DNA of 22,737 nt from an uncultured Actinomycetes bacterium (lineage in GTDB: Bacteria > Actinomycetota > Acidimicrobiia > Acidimicrobiales > Ilumatobacteraceae). The position numbers and the translations under genes were made by a program. The DNA is taken from contig CALBSD010000002.1 in NCBI GenBank assembly GCA_937927625.1, positions 1 to 22,737 of the forward strand. The letters run 5' to 3'. Below the pieces are notes generated by a model. That model was not told where the DNA came from, ran no database searches, and saw only the letters and a list, made by a program, of their open reading frames with translations. Numbering within the stretch: position 1 is the stretch's first letter; each line of letters begins with the position of its first letter. Below are positions 1 to 7,366 of the stretch, piece by piece.

Positions 1-233
1 AGTTGGCATTGGTGACTGCAGTGAGCGACTTGCTGAAGGCTCAGCAAACAGACCCTGAATACCCCGATGCTCATTGCTTCTTGGGCATTGTGTATTTCCG
101 CTTCTTGGAACAAGCATCGTTGGCAAAGAAGCAGCTGGATGTGTGCGTGAGCATGAACCCACCAGCGTCAGTGACGTCGTTCGTGAATGCGATCGTGAAA
201 GAAGTGAACGCCGCCGTTAAGCGCGGCGGCTAA
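1..233 (+). CDS. TPR-like protein, C-terminal end (5' truncated by window)
   Basis: An open frame runs in from the left edge (whole codons start at base 3) and ends at TAA 231-233. About 76 residues are visible. The stretch DPEYPDAHCFLGIVYFRF resembles the helix A of a tetratricopeptide repeat (Ala/Tyr/Leu/Gly spacing after a D-P turn), followed by a second helix and a Val/Ala-rich C-terminal helix. TPR units usually mediate protein-protein contacts; the particular partner cannot be read from this fragment. In actinobacteria such C-termini occur in membrane-anchored TPR proteins, but that assignment is inference. The TTG at base 3 is not a convincing start and the gene almost certainly begins outside the window. 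It converges on the minus-strand lipoprotein that ends at 241. Confidence 0.6.
   Translation, partial: LALVTAVSDLLKAQQTDPEYPDAHCFLGIVYFRFLEQASLAKKQLDVCVSMNPPASVTSFVNAIVKEVNAAVKRGG
210..230. terminator. GC-rich hairpin at a convergent gene end
   Basis: A perfect 7-bp inverted repeat, GCCGCCG (210-216) and CGGCGGC (224-230), is separated by a 7-base loop. It abuts the stop codon at 231 and lies between two converging genes. No T-run follows on either strand, so a U-tract terminator is not shown; actinobacteria do use U-poor hairpins. The arms also encode the Ala-Ala and Gly-Gly codons of the upstream protein, so chance is possible. Confidence 0.35.
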
Positions 234-240
234 TTGATGC

Positions 241-711
241 CTAGGCGCAGAAGACCTTTGTCTCTGAAGGATCCACGAAACTGTCTTTCCAAAGTTCGCA
301 CGCAACCGCCTTCGGAGGAAATTCCGCGATGGTGTCTGTGTAGTTTCCATCAGATATCTGACCGGTCATGCCGGTGCACCCACCACTGTCGGAGAGAAGT
401 GAGTACAGACTGCACTTCATAGTGAGGTTCCACTTTGCCTGGTCCCATTTGTAAATAAAGCCCCAGCAGTGTTCTCCGCATTCCCATGATCTTGGTTGAA
501 GTGCGGCCCATCCCGCGACGCAGCCCATGACATAGGTTTCTCGTTCGCCGACAGCTGCATCCATTGCATCCTGAGAACAGTCTGGAAGTGCAACGGTCGT
601 CGTTGTTTCTGGGACTGTTGTCGTAGTCGTTGTATCTGCAGCAGAGGAACTGCTGCAAGCACCAAGACTAAGAACTGCCACAGCCGAGATAAGAAGGCGA
701 GAAATTTTCAT
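241..711 (-). CDS. Small secreted lipoprotein of unknown function
   Basis: 156 residues starting at an ATG read from 711. The N-terminus has two basic residues, a hydrophobic stretch and the lipobox L-G-A-C, giving a predicted lipidated Cys19. Next comes a low-complexity Thr/Val/Pro linker (about residues 26-42), a common spacer between lipid anchor and folded domain in Acidimicrobiia-like lipoproteins. The mature part is rich in Trp and Cys (about eight Cys after residue 44, including the segment ECGEHCWGF), which suggests a disulfide-stabilised extracytoplasmic domain. I recognise no family and no catalytic motif. It lies downstream of the RCC1-repeat gene on the same strand, with a 65-bp gap containing an inverted repeat, so it may have its own promoter. 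Confidence 0.7.
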   Translation of the reverse strand: MKISRLLISAVAVLSLGACSSSSAADTTTTTTVPETTTTVALPDCSQDAMDAAVGERETYVMGCVAGWAALQPRSWECGEHCWGFIYKWDQAKWNLTMKCSLYSLLSDSGGCTGMTGQISDGNYTDTIAEFPPKAVACELWKDSFVDPSETKVFCA

Positions 712-747
712 ATTGTCAACTTGTCACATTGTTCAACCGTTCAGTGG

Positions 748-773
748 GTTTCAAGAATGAACGAACTTGAAAC
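748..773. repeat. Inverted repeat between two minus-strand genes
   Basis: GTTTCAAG (748-755) and CTTGAAAC (766-773) are perfect 8-bp complements around a 10-base spacer. The pair sits 3 bp beyond the stop of the RCC1 gene and about 37 bp upstream of the small lipoprotein start. It could be a weak hairpin terminator for the former or an operator for the latter. No T-tract follows on the minus strand. Confidence 0.4.
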
Positions 774-776
774 GTT

Positions 777-2543
777 CTACCGCAGGTAGACGGTGTACCA
801 GTCGGTTGTAGCTCGATAACGCTTTGTTGCAGCGACCTTGAGTTTTATCGAGCAGTATCTTGCGTTGCCTGTCACCAAATAGCCACTTCTGATGGAGCAT
901 CCGCGACTCACACTCCACGTCTGTTTCCCGGTTGATTTGATACGAATAATGGACTTAAGGGAAGAGCGACTAAATCGCTTCAGCGTCATCTTGAGTTGAA
1001 CTGGATAAGAGGTGTAATTCGCACTTGATGATGAAGGACTGTAAAAAGATGAGCTAGATGTGTATTGACGCGCGATGTATATCGGAGATGTTGTCGTAAC
1101 TCCGTATGGTCCTGGAATTGTCAGGATCACCCAATGATCGCTTAGGCCATTAAGAACTCCGAGTGAGACGTCCCCATATAGATACTGAGATGTCCCGGAC
1201 CCTTCTAGAAATGTTGCGCTCTGGTCTGAATAGATTGCGTAATTTGCTGACGTATACGAGAGAACATCAAATGATCCTTCGATCGTGACGCAAACTTGGT
1301 AGCTCGTAGCGCCACAAGATGAATACGTTCCCGGTTTGGTGTAGGAAACATTGTCTACTGATACTCGGGGAGTATGTAACGACGTATCAACTCCGATAGG
1401 TACAGGTGCGCCAACACTGTCTGATGAGAATTCAAATCTAAGTAATTGTCCAGTCGTCTTCCTCACTACGACTAATGGGTAATTCCCGTAGGACATAAGC
1501 GCGCTGGCCTCAGCAGCATTTGATCCACTTGGAAGGAGTGTTACAACTGGATATCCCGAAAGGCCAAGTCCGGTACTTCTACGCATTCCATATCCCCAGC
1601 AGGAGACGCCACCGTTGCTGAGCACTGCGCAGGCAATACCATCTGCAACACGCACGGAAACAGCTGTTGCACTTAGCGTAACTTGTGCAAAAACAGATGA
1701 ACTTGAAGATGCAACAGCTGGCTGAAAATAGTACGCGCCGTTGCAATAGACCTTTCCGAGATTTGATAAAACACAAGAATGAAGCCCGTTGTATTCCTGC
1801 GTGGCCGACATTGAAATGATTGATTCATTTGATGGGATAGCAGAGGTTGTGTAGGTCGAAATACCTCCACCGAAACATTTGAAGTCTCTTGTTATCGAGA
1901 CGGCGCAGATATAGTCGTTACTGAGTACTTCCACATCTGCCCAAGTGATTGATGCGAGCTGCGCATCAGAGACCGCTTTAGGCGGTATCAGATGCACGGA
2001 AGAAGATTCACCTGTAAAAAACCGGTCATATATTCCATAACCATGTGTTTCACCCCAGCAATACAGACGCCCAGTTGTGGAAACAGCGCAGGCCCCGTAT
2101 GCATTAGCTGCAATTTTTTTCAGATTAACTCCGAACAATGCTCCGCCCGTATAGACCGGTGTGGGAACAGCTCGATCCGTTGTTGTGTTGTCGCCTACAG
2201 CAGCATAAGAATTGTGTCCCCAGCAATATGCAACGTAGGTGCTGGTGATTGCGCAAGCTGTGCGGCTATCGGCAGAAAAATCGATGAGTGTTTGGCCTGC
2301 TAGTGGTCCTAGATCTGAGGCGAGAGTATCGCTGGATCTAATTGAAGAACATTTAATTGGTCCACCGGATGTCGCTGCGCAACCTGTGTCCCCAAGAAGT
2401 GTTGTGGCAGGAACAAATGTGCCACCGAAGACATCTGGCATCGCCCCTACTCGAGCGGGATTTCCAATGATGCATTGTGTGAGCAGAATCAGCCCTGCAA
2501 CAAGCATCTTGAATGCGGAACGATGAGCGCGCGAGTACTTCAT
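777..2543 (-). CDS. Secreted RCC1-repeat (beta-propeller) protein
   Basis: I place the start at the ATG read from 2543 (M-K-Y-S-R..., 588 residues), because the upstream gene stops at 2558 and this start is followed directly by a typical signal peptide: basic n-region, then a hydrophobic core including LVAGLILLTQ. An upstream in-frame ATG at 2606 would overlap the preceding gene by 49 bp. The body contains about six units of the form G/A-x-x-C-A-V...G-x-x-x-C-W-G, as in CAITSTYVAYCWG, CAVSTTGRLYCWG and CAVLSNGGVSCWG. This is the bacterial RCC1 / alpha-tubulin-suppressor type of propeller blade with a Cys pair per blade. The last 60 residues (STGKQTWSVSRGC and following Cys) resemble the Ig-like C-terminal module of actinobacterial surface proteins. 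Location is probably extracellular; ligand unknown. The 14-bp gap to the upstream lipoprotein suggests a shared transcript. Confidence 0.8.
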   Translation of the reverse strand: MKYSRAHRSAFKMLVAGLILLTQCIIGNPARVGAMPDVFGGTFVPATTLLGDTGCAATSGGPIKCSSIRSSDTLASDLGPLAGQTLIDFSADSRTACAITSTYVAYCWGHNSYAAVGDNTTTDRAVPTPVYTGGALFGVNLKKIAANAYGACAVSTTGRLYCWGETHGYGIYDRFFTGESSSVHLIPPKAVSDAQLASITWADVEVLSNDYICAVSITRDFKCFGGGISTYTTSAIPSNESIISMSATQEYNGLHSCVLSNLGKVYCNGAYYFQPAVASSSSSVFAQVTLSATAVSVRVADGIACAVLSNGGVSCWGYGMRRSTGLGLSGYPVVTLLPSGSNAAEASALMSYGNYPLVVVRKTTGQLLRFEFSSDSVGAPVPIGVDTSLHTPRVSVDNVSYTKPGTYSSCGATSYQVCVTIEGSFDVLSYTSANYAIYSDQSATFLEGSGTSQYLYGDVSLGVLNGLSDHWVILTIPGPYGVTTTSPIYIARQYTSSSSFYSPSSSSANYTSYPVQLKMTLKRFSRSSLKSIIRIKSTGKQTWSVSRGCSIRSGYLVTGNARYCSIKLKVAATKRYRATTDWYTVYLR

Positions 2544-2557
2544 TTCAGGTGATTCTC

Positions 2558-3247
2558 TTAACGGAGGCTGGAAGTGATCTTGAAGCATCCATTCTTTCGA
2601 CTCCAACGCCAGTATTCCTTGAGAGCACTTCCGCTCGTTCCGTAATCGGTTCCTTCAAGAATCTTGTACTGATCGCTGAAATCGAGATTCTCCAAAGCGA
2701 AGACGCGAATAACACCTGGGCGATCCTTGGATGGATTCGAAAGACAGAACGGCTTCAACTCGATGATGCCATTTCTTGAATTAGCAATTGCGCCGTATTT
2801 AGAGAATCCTGAACCGAAACGAATAAGAAAGTCACTCTCGCGGTCTCCCGTGTAATCACGGGTCGTGACTGACATTGCCTTCTCTACCAGGACGCCATCA
2901 ACACTCTGACCCTTTGCATCACTTGTGATTCCAACAATTGATGTTGTCACCGAGGTCCATCCGTTGGACATGTATTGCATGAAGTCAAAATCTTTCCCAA
3001 CCATGACTCCATAAATTCCGTCCTTGTCAACAGAAACGTAGGAATGATCAATGGCTTTTCGTGCCTTAAAAATTGCGTTGAAATCCGTGACAGGTTCCCC
3101 CACAACTTTGATGGGAACAGTCGTGGTTGTTGTTTTATCGGTCTTTGTTGAATTGCTTCCCGAGGAGCTACATGCACCGAGAATCAACATAAGGATTCCG
3201 ACAGTGACGCAGTGAAGTTGTTTGCGGCGATGAGATGGAGATGTCAC
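2558..3247 (-). CDS. Lipoprotein, paralogue of the divergent neighbour
   Basis: 229 residues from a GTG start read at 3247. The n-region is Arg/Lys-rich (residues 7-9), followed by a hydrophobic stretch and lipobox L-G-A-C (lipidated Cys26), then a Ser/Lys/Thr linker ending in T-T-T-T-T-V-P. The mature domain resembles the plus-strand gene at 3279: KAIDHSYVSVDKDGIYGVMV here against KAVDYSRLSINHDGIFAVIL there, and DYTGDRESDFLIRF (from residue 131) against DFNEDGVVDFLVNF. The second motif has the D-x-x-x-D-x-x-x-D spacing of Ca-binding loops in FG-GAP/VCBS-type extracytoplasmic proteins, though its Gly is replaced here. No enzyme motif is seen; function unknown. It is probably co-transcribed with the RCC1-repeat gene 14 bp downstream. 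Only 31 bp separate its start from that of the paralogue. Confidence 0.75.
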   Translation of the reverse strand: MTSPSHRRKQLHCVTVGILMLILGACSSSGSNSTKTDKTTTTTVPIKVVGEPVTDFNAIFKARKAIDHSYVSVDKDGIYGVMVGKDFDFMQYMSNGWTSVTTSIVGITSDAKGQSVDGVLVEKAMSVTTRDYTGDRESDFLIRFGSGFSKYGAIANSRNGIIELKPFCLSNPSKDRPGVIRVFALENLDFSDQYKILEGTDYGTSGSALKEYWRWSRKNGCFKITSSLR

Positions 3248-3278
3248 GGCACCATTGTGCTATAAAAAGTGAATACTT

Positions 3279-3980
3279 ATGAAGAAATCAAGAGCACGTA
3301 TTGGGTTTTTAATTGCAACGCTTCTCTTAGTTGCCTGTTCAGGGAAGAGCGGTGGCAATTCCGCTGATTCAACAGTTCCTGCGTCAACAGTGCCTCCGGT
3401 AAAGGCCCTGAATCCTTTAACTGAACTGGATGCCCTTGCAAAGAGGGTCAAGGCAGTGGATTATTCGAGGCTTTCCATCAATCATGACGGGATATTTGCG
3501 GTCATTCTTCGGGACAAGATTGTCGGAGCGGTCTACACCGTAGGAACCTTCACTTTGTGGCGTTGGGACGGCAAGGTTTGGAATGACGTGTCAGGTTCTG
3601 TGATTGATCGCCCAATTGACATCCAGTTTTTTGAACCAAGGTCAACTAATGGTGCAAAGACAGTTACTAGTTATGACTTCAACGAAGATGGTGTTGTCGA
3701 TTTCCTGGTGAATTTTGATGATGCTGCACGTGGTCTCAACCATGATGCAGGCGGAATACTTTCCAATCGGAGCGGTGAATGGCACTGGGAGTATGTGCAG
3801 TTTCTTGACGGAACTATTGAGCAGGCCGCTATGTCCTGGTACTACTGGCCGGATTCAAATCGACTTTCGATTCGGGATTATCCACCCGAGAGCATGGCTA
3901 CTGACGTAACTGTTAATTGGGATCCGCAAAGAGAGATGTTCATTGCTGACCCAAATTCCTACACTTACTACGGTGACTGA
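3279..3980 (+). CDS. Lipoprotein with FG-GAP-like calcium-loop motif
   Basis: 233 residues from an ATG. Signal peptide with two Lys and two Arg, a hydrophobic core and the lipobox L-V-A-C (lipidated Cys20), followed by a Ser/Thr/Val/Pro linker to about residue 41. The mature domain is paralogous to the divergent gene that starts at 3247 (same order of motifs, similar length). Its segment D133-x-N-x-D-G-x-x-D141 followed by FLV fits the D-x-N-x-D-G-x-x-D calcium-binding loop seen in FG-GAP/VCBS repeats. The C-terminal part is rich in Trp and Tyr. It is probably anchored on the outer face of the membrane; substrate or partner is unknown. Its 3' end converges with the deacetylase-like gene with only 4 bp between. 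Confidence 0.75.
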   Translation: MKKSRARIGFLIATLLLVACSGKSGGNSADSTVPASTVPPVKALNPLTELDALAKRVKAVDYSRLSINHDGIFAVILRDKIVGAVYTVGTFTLWRWDGKVWNDVSGSVIDRPIDIQFFEPRSTNGAKTVTSYDFNEDGVVDFLVNFDDAARGLNHDAGGILSNRSGEWHWEYVQFLDGTIEQAAMSWYYWPDSNRLSIRDYPPESMATDVTVNWDPQREMFIADPNSYTYYGD

Positions 3981-3984
3981 ACCT

Positions 3985-4716
3985 CTACTTCAGATAGTCG
4001 CGTAGAAGAGCCGGTTCTAACTTCTGCTTCTTCAGGATTTTCAAAATCTCAGGAAGAACAGTTGGCAAAGACTGGACATAGTGGAACAAGATGATGTCTC
4101 CTCTATGAAACTCCAGTTTCTCTGGGACGGTATTTTCAATCACCACACTCCACAGAACTGCGTATTTCAGACCACACTTTGCCATTGCAGCTCTATTTTC
4201 TTCACTCCAACTCCCACGGGGAGGGCGGTACAAGACGGGACGTTGACCGACAATTTGCTTAATTAACTTGTTGGCCCAACACAGTTCAATCTTCTGATTT
4301 CGCGGACTGATGGTGGTCATGTGCGCATGGGTATTTGTGTGATTCTCAAATGTCATGTTTTGACGTGCTCGATACCACTTGCGAGCTCGCCACAACATTT
4401 CTGGCATGGCAAATGTGGTGACAGCAACATGATTCTTGTCGAGCACTTTGGCTAGTTGATCTGAAACTGTTGCACCATCATCGATTGTTATAAATACAAC
4501 TGGTTTGTTGGTCTGAATCCTCGAGACTTTGACAATGTCTTTGGCTGTCAACGTGGTTTGAACTTTAAGTGTTGTTGTCGTTTGCTGAATTGTTGTGGTC
4601 GGCGGGACAGAGTCGGGTGGCACCGTGTCTACTGCTCGGACGAAAGTATGTGAAGAAACCTGCAGGGCAAATGCAAGTACAAGAGCGATAGATGAGCTCT
4701 TCATCAGCTTTTTCAT
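3985..4716 (-). CDS. Secreted polysaccharide-deacetylase-like (NodB domain) protein
   Basis: 243 residues. N-terminal signal peptide (two Lys pairs, hydrophobic residues about 8-20), then a Thr/Pro/Val linker (30-57) and a NodB homology domain (about 72-243). Motif 1 is T-I-D-D-G with D79/D80; motif 2 is N-H-T-N-T-H with H126 and H130; together these give the Asp-His-His metal site of carbohydrate esterase family 4. Motif 3 is R-P-P-R-G-S-W from R164; motif 5 is F-H with H212. Motif 4 looks degraded: LWSVVIEN stands where an Asp-containing W-D-x-D stretch is expected, and the residue after H212 is Tyr rather than Asp. Family members remove acetyl groups from peptidoglycan or other wall glycans. 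Here activity is plausible but not certain. A start four codons downstream (4704) is possible. Function in wall modification is inference. Confidence 0.8.
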   Translation of the reverse strand: MKKLMKSSSIALVLAFALQVSSHTFVRAVDTVPPDSVPPTTTIQQTTTTLKVQTTLTAKDIVKVSRIQTNKPVVFITIDDGATVSDQLAKVLDKNHVAVTTFAMPEMLWRARKWYRARQNMTFENHTNTHAHMTTISPRNQKIELCWANKLIKQIVGQRPVLYRPPRGSWSEENRAAMAKCGLKYAVLWSVVIENTVPEKLEFHRGDIILFHYVQSLPTVLPEILKILKKQKLEPALLRDYLK

Positions 4717-4757
4717 CCGCCAAAAGTATTTGAGTACTCAGGACCGAAATGGGTTCA

Positions 4758-4788
4758 ATTATGAAACCTTTAATCAATGAAAAATCAA
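4758..4788 (-). promoter_or_regulatory. Possible promoter of the deacetylase-like gene
   Basis: Read on the minus strand, TTGATT (4788-4783) is followed after 19 bp by CATAAT (4763-4758), about 42 bp upstream of the start at 4716. Each box is a near match to sigma-70-type consensus, but the spacer is longer than the usual 17 bp. This is a weak prediction. Confidence 0.25.
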
Positions 4789-4823
4789 CCGCCACATACC
4801 AAGGTGTTAATAAAAGTGCAGAA

Positions 4824-5495
4824 CTAGTGGCCGCCACGGACTTTGTATCCCTTGGCTTCTAGACGGTCGTACGTTTCTTTTTCGGCACGCTTTGATGAGG
4901 CGGAATCGAAATAGGTGCGCTTGGGTGCAAGGTCTTGTCGCAAGCGAACTCCGTGGCGGAATACAACCGACGAATAGAGCCGCCCATGCTTGTTTCTTGC
5001 GCCTGTGGTGTGTTCTGTAAAGCGGTCCTCTGGAGTCTTTGAAGTCTCGCCTATATACACGTATCCCTTGCCAGGGTCTGAGACTGCGGTCGAATCAAGT
5101 TCAATCACATACACCTTCCAGACCATCGGGTCTCGGTTCACGGTGAATCCTTGGCCTTTGAGTTTTCGAACAAGTTTCTTGAGAGCATCATCTGCACGAT
5201 GCTCTGTTGAGAACCGCGTCTGTGGTGCGAGGTCTGCGCGTAAACGAACCACATGGCCGGAATACCAACGTTTCTTGCTGACCTTCATATTCGTGAATCG
5301 ATCTTCGGGGTCAACTTTTATGAGGTCGACGAAGAGATTGGGCTTGACAGGGTCGCGTCGTGGGATCACATCATCCAGTTCGACAACGATGAGGCGATAG
5401 GTCACGGTGTCCATTCTTTGTGACCGTACATTCCTAATAGTCTCCTTGAAGCATTGGTGCATGAGGCTGGACGGCGGGAACTTGTACAACTTCAT
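4824..5495 (-). CDS. Tandem GIY-YIG-like domain protein
   Basis: 223 residues built from two homologous units, about 33-119 and 127-220. Unit 2 has the GIY-YIG nuclease signature: K-V-Y-V-I-E-L near 127-133, G-Y-V-Y-I-G-E-T at 144-151, and P-E-D-R-F with R158 as the expected catalytic Arg. Unit 1 aligns without gaps over the same 15 positions (53-67) and shares P-E-D-R-F, but it has lost the tyrosines and has Asp57 in place of Gly149, so it is probably not catalytic. Both units then carry a matching R-L-R-x-D-L-A-P stretch (84-91 and 184-191). GIY-YIG domains cut DNA in homing, repair and restriction enzymes; the target here is unknown. An internal ATG at 5414, just before unit 1, is an alternative start. 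The gene is divergent from the protease gene, with 52 bp between starts. Confidence 0.7.
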   Translation of the reverse strand: MKLYKFPPSSLMHQCFKETIRNVRSQRMDTVTYRLIVVELDDVIPRRDPVKPNLFVDLIKVDPEDRFTNMKVSKKRWYSGHVVRLRADLAPQTRFSTEHRADDALKKLVRKLKGQGFTVNRDPMVWKVYVIELDSTAVSDPGKGYVYIGETSKTPEDRFTEHTTGARNKHGRLYSSVVFRHGVRLRQDLAPKRTYFDSASSKRAEKETYDRLEAKGYKVRGGH

Positions 5496-5547
5496 GTCTC
5501 TTAATAAAACTCACGCAGGTTACAAAAGCTATGCATAGGTTTGGAGA

Positions 5548-6345
5548 ATGACCAATAGTGAAAATAGTTTTTCTGTCCCGCCACTTCCTGAAGAAATTCC
5601 CTCAGCACCAAGTGCGAATCAGAAAAAACTCCCACTGTTGATCAGCCTCCTCGTTGTAGCGGTCCTTCTTATTGGTGCATTGTCAGGGTCTCTACTGAGT
5701 CGGGTGGGGAAACTGGAAGCGAGTCCCGACCCAACAACATTGAGTCTTTATGCAGAACCTACGGATCTAGAACAATTCATTTCGAATGTCGCTAAATCTG
5801 TTGTCACGATTTATTGCAATGGAAATGGAACTGGATTTGCATATGACTTAGAAGGATTAGACGCAGGATTCAAAACCTTTATCGTCACAAATCATCATGT
5901 AATCGAGGATTGCATTGGTAACGAATCAGAACTTTCGGTCACCTATGGCGGTGACAAGAAATTTGAGACAGAAGCAAAAATATTTGACTGGGATGAGAAG
6001 AATGACCTTGCCCTTCTTGAGGTCAGTGCCACGCTTCCAGGTCTCAAAGATGCAGAGAATTACGCAGAACCGGGTGAGTGGACAATGGCCATTGGAAACC
6101 CTGGTCCCGGCGAGGTGATTCTTCATAATGCAACAACGTTTGGACGAATTGTTGCAGTTGAAGATGAATACTGGAATTACACATCAGCCGTTGTAAACCC
6201 TGGGAACTCTGGCGGGCCGCTGGTTAATTCACGAGGAGAATTGATTGGTGTAAATACCCTTCACACGGTTTCTGCAGATGGCGGGATTTGGAACTGGGCA
6301 GTTGACGCTTATCTGCTCTGTGATGACGTAGTGAAGTGTGGATGA
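5548..6345 (+). CDS. Membrane-anchored trypsin-like serine protease
   Basis: 265 residues. A short Pro-rich cytoplasmic N-terminus is followed by one membrane helix (about 29-50) and an extracytoplasmic protease domain (about 72-260). The chymotrypsin-fold catalytic triad is readable: T-N-H-H-V-I with H117, N-D-L-A-L-L with D153, and G-N-S-G-G-P-L with S221, the arrangement found in HtrA/DegP-like (S1C) proteases. The chain ends soon after the last strand, so there is no PDZ domain; it is shorter than standard HtrA. Two Cys near the C-terminus (C258, C264) and C90/C122 could form disulfides. It heads a run of plus-strand genes, 50 bp ahead of the J-domain gene. A role in envelope protein quality control is the conservative reading. 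A link to the defence genes downstream is only positional. Confidence 0.85.
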   Translation: MTNSENSFSVPPLPEEIPSAPSANQKKLPLLISLLVVAVLLIGALSGSLLSRVGKLEASPDPTTLSLYAEPTDLEQFISNVAKSVVTIYCNGNGTGFAYDLEGLDAGFKTFIVTNHHVIEDCIGNESELSVTYGGDKKFETEAKIFDWDEKNDLALLEVSATLPGLKDAENYAEPGEWTMAIGNPGPGEVILHNATTFGRIVAVEDEYWNYTSAVVNPGNSGGPLVNSRGELIGVNTLHTVSADGGIWNWAVDAYLLCDDVVKCG

Positions 6346-6395
6346 GAAAATTTTTCAGGGCCGTTTGTAATCAAAATTTGAGATGAGTAATTATT

Positions 6396-7313
6396 TTGCG
6401 TGAGATAGAAAATCCTTTTGCAGTTCTTGGCGTTGAAGTTGATACATCAATGGAAGAAATCAATAGTGCCTGGAAAGAGAAAGTAAAAAAGCTACATCCT
6501 GACCGGTACCCAGATGCGCCGGAAGAAATTGTTAAGAAGTTGAATGAGGAGACGTCGCGAGTGAATGCGAGTTACCAACTTCTGAAAGATGATCTAGATG
6601 GAATGCGGCGTATGTTCACGACAACTTCGGCCGGGGCGACCACACAGCAAGAGCAATCGAGTCCTCACGAGCGATCTCGAGAGAATAGGCATCACCGCGT
6701 CCCCGCAAACTCCTGTGAAGTGTGTGGAAGCTTGAATGCTGAAATGTTTACGTTTAAGCGGCAGACGGGATTCATTTTCGCACGAAATGTTGGGACACTT
6801 ACTGCAAGGTTTTGCAAAGGTTGCGCAACGGCAGTTGGCCGTTCCTATCAGTCACGAACACTTGCAACAGGCTGGTGGGGTGTCATCTCCCTGCCATCGA
6901 ATCTCTTCTACATAATCCAGAATGCTCAAGAACTTGCACGTGCAAGAAAACTTGCCGATCCAGTTGCGCCGGCTGGATTTCGCACGGCACCTATGCCTGG
7001 TGGGAAGCCGATTTTCTATCGTCCAATTTCATGGGTAGGTATAGTCATTCTTGCTTTCTTCGCACTCTCGGCTGCATTTTCGCAAGACTCATCAAGCTCA
7101 AATAACTATTCTCCAACTTCGATTGAAGTGCCAAGCGCCGACTGGAGGGTGGGCAACTGTATTAGTGGCTATTCAACTGTCTACCCAGTTTCTTGTTCGG
7201 CTTCGCATTCTGGAAGCATTGTGGCCGCTGTTGGCAGCCAATATTCATGTCCTCCAATTACTGATAAGTATGTGACGGACAAGGGAATGATTTATTGCAT
7301 CGACATGCTTTAA
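6396..7313 (+). CDS. J-domain / zinc-ribbon / membrane protein with Cys-rich exterior domain
   Basis: 305 residues from a TTG start; a stop codon lies four codons upstream in frame and no ATG or GTG precedes the J domain. Order of parts: J domain (1-70) with H34-P35-D36, the motif that stimulates Hsp70 ATPase; a Gln/Ser/His-rich linker (75-103); a zinc-ribbon-like pair C107-x-x-C110 and C140-x-x-C143; a weakly hydrophobic stretch near 160-175; a clear membrane helix (about 211-228); and an exterior domain (245-305) with four Cys (254, 267, 285, 301). The last domain, V-G-N-C-I ... Y-P-V-S-C ... C-P ... Y-C-I-D, resembles the septum-formation/LppU-like domain of actinobacteria. The topology would put the chaperone-recruiting end in the cytoplasm and the Cys-rich end outside. 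Function is not known. It lies between the protease and mrr with gaps near 50 bp. Confidence 0.75.
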   Translation: MREIENPFAVLGVEVDTSMEEINSAWKEKVKKLHPDRYPDAPEEIVKKLNEETSRVNASYQLLKDDLDGMRRMFTTTSAGATTQQEQSSPHERSRENRHHRVPANSCEVCGSLNAEMFTFKRQTGFIFARNVGTLTARFCKGCATAVGRSYQSRTLATGWWGVISLPSNLFYIIQNAQELARARKLADPVAPAGFRTAPMPGGKPIFYRPISWVGIVILAFFALSAAFSQDSSSSNNYSPTSIEVPSADWRVGNCISGYSTVYPVSCSASHSGSIVAAVGSQYSCPPITDKYVTDKGMIYCIDML

Positions 7314-7349
7314 ATCAGCTTCTCTATATTTACTTATGCCGAATTGATC

Positions 7350-7363
7350 ATCACTAAAGTGAT
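7350..7363. promoter_or_regulatory. Small hairpin directly before the mrr start codon
   Basis: ATCACT (7350-7355) and AGTGAT (7358-7363) are perfect complements around a 2-base spacer. They run into TTTT (7363-7366) and the GTG start at 7367. It could be an operator, a structure that hides the ribosome-binding site, or a short terminator for the upstream J-domain gene. No purine-rich ribosome-binding site is visible between it and the start. Confidence 0.35.
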
Positions 7364-7366
7364 TTT

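Noticed and set aside
777..789. 5-bp hairpin CTACC/GGTAG at the RCC1 gene stop
   Set aside because: The stem is too short and no T-run follows; easily due to chance.
2544..2606. Longer start of the RCC1-repeat gene at 2606
   Set aside because: It overlaps the upstream gene by 49 bp and would put a polar segment ahead of the signal peptide. The ATG at 2543 gives a normal signal peptide.
4561..4625. Thr-rich linker codons in the lipoproteins and deacetylase as slippage tracts
   Set aside because: The codons vary (ACA, ACG, ACT, ACC), so there is no long uniform DNA repeat.
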